From contig JAFLKN010000029.1 of assembly GCA_019163175.1 (NCBI GenBank), forward strand, positions 21,927 to 85,926: a stretch of 64,000 nucleotides of DNA, in the 5' to 3' direction. The notes below the pieces were generated by a model. It searched no databases. It had not been told where the DNA came from and saw nothing but the letters and a program-made list of their open reading frames with translations. The translations under genes and the position numbers were made by a program. Below, piece after piece: positions 61,044-64,000 of this stretch. Each line of letters starts with the position of its first letter. Within the stretch, counting starts at the first letter, position 1. The DNA is from Prolixibacteraceae bacterium (lineage in GTDB: Bacteria; Bacteroidota; Bacteroidia; Bacteroidales; Prolixibacteraceae).

Positions 61044-64000
61044 TTATTCGGTTACTGGAAGTTTAAATCTTTGTAGATTCTCGCCATCTTTTACAAACAA
61101 AAGGTAGATCCCCGTTTTTACCGATGGTAATTTCACTGTGTTCATGCTTCCGGCACTCAGTCGTTCAGTCACAACCAATCTGCCCTGAATATCATAGACC
61201 GAAGCAACAGCACGATTACTCACCTCGCCAACAACGCGCATTTCAACGTTCCTGACCGCATAAGCGCTCAGTTCGTCATTCTGATCATTTACATCCAAAC
61301 CTGTTTTTAACGATGATACATGCAAAACAAAACGCTCGGTAAGAACTGATTTTGCTGCAACTTTTGTTTTATAAACAGTCATGGAAAGATCGGTAAAGGT
61401 TTTAAGCTCCTTATCTTCCAGGATAACTTTACAATCGGAAGGCAGACTCATCTGTTCGGATGAAAAGACCACTTCTCCACCAGTTTTGAAATCAAGTCCA
61501 ACAGGTATTACCATGCTGCTTAAATCGTTCATGGGCAATGCCTGAATTGCAAATGGGATTCCGTTATCTTCCACCAGTTTTGTGTACACAATAAGGTCTG
61601 AACCTCCTTTAAGCAAACCTGCATCAAAAGTTGGATCAAGGCCTTTGGTCATTCCATTGCCGAAAGTTATTACGGTTGAGCTTTTCTGGCTATTTACTGA
61701 AGCTTGAAGCTTAATGATAGGCCAAACACTTTTTGCCGATTTTAATGCCAGCGCTGAATTATGAATCTGCATTCCCGGATTGAAATCAACAGAAGTTGAT
61801 CCTGTTTTCATTTTAACCAGATAGGCTTGACCCTGCTGAACTTCAAAACCTGGCGAAGCATTCGAAATAACGGTGTACTTTCCATACTGGCCGTTGCTTT
61901 CGTCCGGTTGATCCCAAACATAAATAGCGCCATAGGAAGGATCAAAATGGCTAACATTTTCAGTAAGGAAACTTGAACTGCTGCCATTTATTTCCAAAGC
62001 AGAAGTGTATGGGTTACCAATACAGTTCCATTTTTCGGAAATCAGACTTGTTGGAGACAGGTTTCCGGCATGAATATTACCTGAAAAGCTAACAGCGCTG
62101 TTTGCACTGGTGCGAAGGCTGTACCCTTTCCCGGTTGCCAGATTGCCACCTGTTGCGTTGGTAAAATAGGCATTCCATTCATTGAGATCAGGATTGTAAT
62201 CCATCATCCCACGGAAAGAATCATCCTGAGAAACTGCGATAGTTGCATTGGCTGAAAGGAAGCCTGAAATAGACTGTCCGGAGACCGGGGAAGAAACAAT
62301 ATGCCAGGCATCGGTGGTCATGTAACGTTGTACCGTGGCTGTTCCGGTGGCTGTTCCGGTTATTAACGAACCTGTGCCTGCGGCATCAGACTCAAGAATT
62401 AACCCATTAACTGGTTTGATATCCGTATTACCACTAACAGTCAGTTCTGCATCGGAAGGTAAAGTTAAAGTGCCAGGCTTATGAATGCGCAAATTTGAAG
62501 CATTTGCAACGGGCACAAGCGCATCTCCTTCCCATACCGAAGTATTAACGGCTGCATTCCAATTTAAACCGACAATCTGTGTCCAGCCATATTTTACTGC
62601 ATAAACCCTACCCACATAGGTATCAACAAAATCAGCAACATCATAAGCATTCTGATTTTTATAAGCAGCATATCCGGGATCGGTTGCCAGTTTATAAAAC
62701 TGCTTGCCGTTCATGTTCACTTCATTGAAATCAATACCGGTTACACCTGTTGAAGAAGTGATTTTACCACTTAAAGTTGCCATCGTTTGATAAGCTGTTG
62801 TGATTGCAGTAAAATCAGTAGCATTTGCCGGCGTTTTAATATCAAGGTTTAGAACTGATCCGTTAATCGTTAATTCGGTAGTGTACTTACCAGTAAACGA
62901 TAAGCCTGAAGTAACAACCCAATTGGTAACATCGGCACTCAAAGTGCTGGTGTTAAAATCAAGATTGACATTACCTGCCCAGAATGAAGTGCCTGCTTCG
63001 CTGGCCTTTACCTGAACATCAAACTCAAAATGATCGAGTCCTCCTACCTTGTGAATCCGTGGATTCGCAAACCGATAACTAAGCTCTTCATCTCCCTGTG
63101 GAATTACGGTAGCAGTAACAGCCGTCCGGGATGCAGATACACAACCTGCAGAACTTATAGCTTCTGCATAATAAGTAGTTGTTGAACTGATTGTTGGATT
63201 AAGAACAAAAACTTCCAAGCCTCCGGTTGCGGAATCAAACCATTTTATAGTTCCGGCACTTGCTGAGGCCGTAAAGACAACCTGTCCTGAACCAACTACC
63301 AATGATGGTGCCACTGATGGAGAAATAACGGTTGGTGCTTCAGGTTGTGCAGCAATCGTCTGTTTTGCTGATTGTGCGGATACACATCCTGCTTCATTTT
63401 TGGCTGTTACATAGTAATCGCCAGGGGTTAAACCGCTGAAGATTCCGGTAGTGTTAGTGTATGTTGTTCCGTCAATACTGAAAGTCAGGCCTGTTAAGCT
63501 TGAACTTACCGTGATCGTTCCGGTGGCAACAGTACATGTTGGCTGTATCATTGTGGCTGTTGGAGCCAGCGGGGTTTCAGGCTGTGCGGCAATTGTCAGT
63601 TTTGCTGATTGCGCTGATACACATCCTACTTCATTTTTGGCTGTTACGTAGTAATCGCCCGGGGTTAAGCCGCTGAAAATTCCGGTAGTGTAAGTGGTTC
63701 CGTCGATACTAAAAGTCAGATTGGTAGTTGTGGACGTTACGGCAACTGAACCACTGGCTACAGCACAGGTTGGCTGGGTTAACTGCACGGTCGGTTGATC
63801 AGGTGCAGTAAGTGCAGCTCCCATCGTTCCGGTTGCTGCTATAGAAACACAACCACTCAGGTTTTTAGCTGTAATGCTGTAATTCGATCCGGCTGATACA
63901 ACAAAAGGAGCTGTGTAGGCAGCATAGTTTATCCCGTCTGTACTGAAAGTCAGATTGGTAGTTGTGGACGTTACGGCAACTGAACCACTGGCTACAGCAC
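61044..64000 (-). CDS. Large secreted repeat protein with T9SS sorting domain, 5' end outside window
   Basis: The reading frame is open from the stop at 61044 to the right edge at 64000, so at least 985 residues are present and the start lies beyond. Near-identical repeats of about 78 residues (TTNLTFSIDGTTYTTGIFSG, LTPGDYYVTAKNEVGCVSAQ) fill the upstream part, followed by an Ig-like CHU-type domain (TIKWFDSATGGLEVFVLNP), a cohesin-like/dockerin-associated beta region (SYRFANPRIHKVGGLDHFEFDVQV) and a C-terminal type A sorting domain (SVYDIQGRLVVTERLSAGSM to LQRFKLPVTE). It is exported by type IX secretion, probably a surface adhesin or matrix protein. It is likely much longer than shown. Confidence 0.85.
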   Translation of the reverse strand, partial: AVASGSVAVTSTTTNLTFSTDGINYAAYTAPFVVSAGSNYSITAKNLSGCVSIAATGTMGAALTAPDQPTVQLTQPTCAVASGSVAVTSTTTNLTFSIDGTTYTTGIFSGLTPGDYYVTAKNEVGCVSAQSAKLTIAAQPETPLAPTATMIQPTCTVATGTITVSSSLTGLTFSIDGTTYTNTTGIFSGLTPGDYYVTAKNEAGCVSAQSAKQTIAAQPEAPTVISPSVAPSLVVGSGQVVFTASASAGTIKWFDSATGGLEVFVLNPTISSTTTYYAEAISSAGCVSASRTAVTATVIPQGDEELSYRFANPRIHKVGGLDHFEFDVQVKASEAGTSFWAGNVNLDFNTSTLSADVTNWVVTSGLSFTGKYTTELTINGSVLNLDIKTPANATDFTAITTAYQTMATLSGKITSSTGVTGIDFNEVNMNGKQFYKLATDPGYAAYKNQNAYDVADFVDTYVGRVYAVKYGWTQIVGLNWNAAVNTSVWEGDALVPVANASNLRIHKPGTLTLPSDAELTVSGNTDIKPVNGLILESDAAGTGSLITGTATGTATVQRYMTTDAWHIVSSPVSGQSISGFLSANATIAVSQDDSFRGMMDYNPDLNEWNAYFTNATGGNLATGKGYSLRTSANSAVSFSGNIHAGNLSPTSLISEKWNCIGNPYTSALEINGSSSSFLTENVSHFDPSYGAIYVWDQPDESNGQYGKYTVISNASPGFEVQQGQAYLVKMKTGSTSVDFNPGMQIHNSALALKSAKSVWPIIKLQASVNSQKSSTVITFGNGMTKGLDPTFDAGLLKGGSDLIVYTKLVEDNGIPFAIQALPMNDLSSMVIPVGLDFKTGGEVVFSSEQMSLPSDCKVILEDKELKTFTDLSMTVYKTKVAAKSVLTERFVLHVSSLKTGLDVNDQNDELSAYAVRNVEMRVVGEVSNRAVASVYDIQGRLVVTERLSAGSMNTVKLPSVKTGIYLLFVKDGENLQRFKLPVTE
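63712..64000 (-). repeat. Exact tandem-type coding repeats in the adhesin gene
   Basis: The 55 bases at 63712-63766 recur identically at 63946-64000, 234 bases (78 codons) away, and the window ends inside the second copy. A third, diverged copy (about 90 percent) is visible around 63369-63520. This suggests recent expansion by recombination. Confidence 0.9.

Overview
The window is a chromosomal segment of a Bacteroidota bacterium. The evidence is a SusC/SusD outer-membrane pair, type IX secretion (T9SS) C-terminal sorting domains, a GldF-GldG gliding/T9SS-associated ABC protein, the Bacteroidota-type RNA polymerase omega subunit, an 11-subunit complex I without NuoEFG, promoters of the TTTG/TAnnTTTG type, a tmRNA tag GENNYALAA, and almost no Shine-Dalgarno sites. 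Gene content (sphingolipid-type synthase, gliding genes, glycan uptake) would fit the order Marinilabiliales/Prolixibacteraceae, but that is inference.

Layout. Positions 1-6150 (minus strand) hold a sugar-catabolic operon: a GntR/LacI-hybrid regulator, a cupin glucose-6-phosphate isomerase, an MFS sugar porter, a ROK sugar kinase, a class I phosphomannose isomerase-like protein and the start of another sugar-isomerase-like gene. Four C/G-rich palindromic elements are scattered here, two of them inserted in frame inside coding sequence. A tmRNA gene (6543-6939) follows, then a glycan-related locus (7172-15275, minus): a PNGase F-like secreted amidase, SusD, SusC and a ROK-family repressor. From 15487 to 29046 (minus) there is a two-gene efflux pair (TolC plus HlyD-type adaptor), a FAH-family hydrolase, a DnaQ-like exonuclease, a GH43-like secreted protein, dnaN, gldFG, a MOSC protein, ywbE, folE, a GIN-domain protein and a small membrane protein. 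A single iron alcohol dehydrogenase (+) converges on a conserved housekeeping operon bamD-rpoZ-coaBC-porD-recN (minus, 30397-35449). 

The plus strand from 35605 carries a serine palmitoyltransferase-like enzyme, tRNA-Thr(CGT), an 800-base gap with a probable gene relic, and a 1552-residue secreted subtilase with an unusual ALVN hexapeptide repeat tract. A six-gene signalling cluster follows (TPR-histidine kinase, second histidine kinase, CheY-like regulator, response-regulator/adenylate cyclase, YitT membrane protein, HD hydrolase; 42564-49043). After a PrsW-type membrane protease (minus) comes the complex I operon nuoABCDHIJKLMN (50511-60355, +) and a small conserved protein. The right edge (minus) has a 74-residue Tat-like Gly/Pro-rich peptide and a very long T9SS-secreted repeat protein that runs off the window.

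The best candidates for undescribed biology are the in-frame palindromic insertions, the ALVN repeat tract in the protease, the cyclase-containing signalling cluster, and the small Gly-rich leader peptide beside the T9SS adhesin. No CRISPR array, insertion sequence, prophage or plasmid origin was seen.
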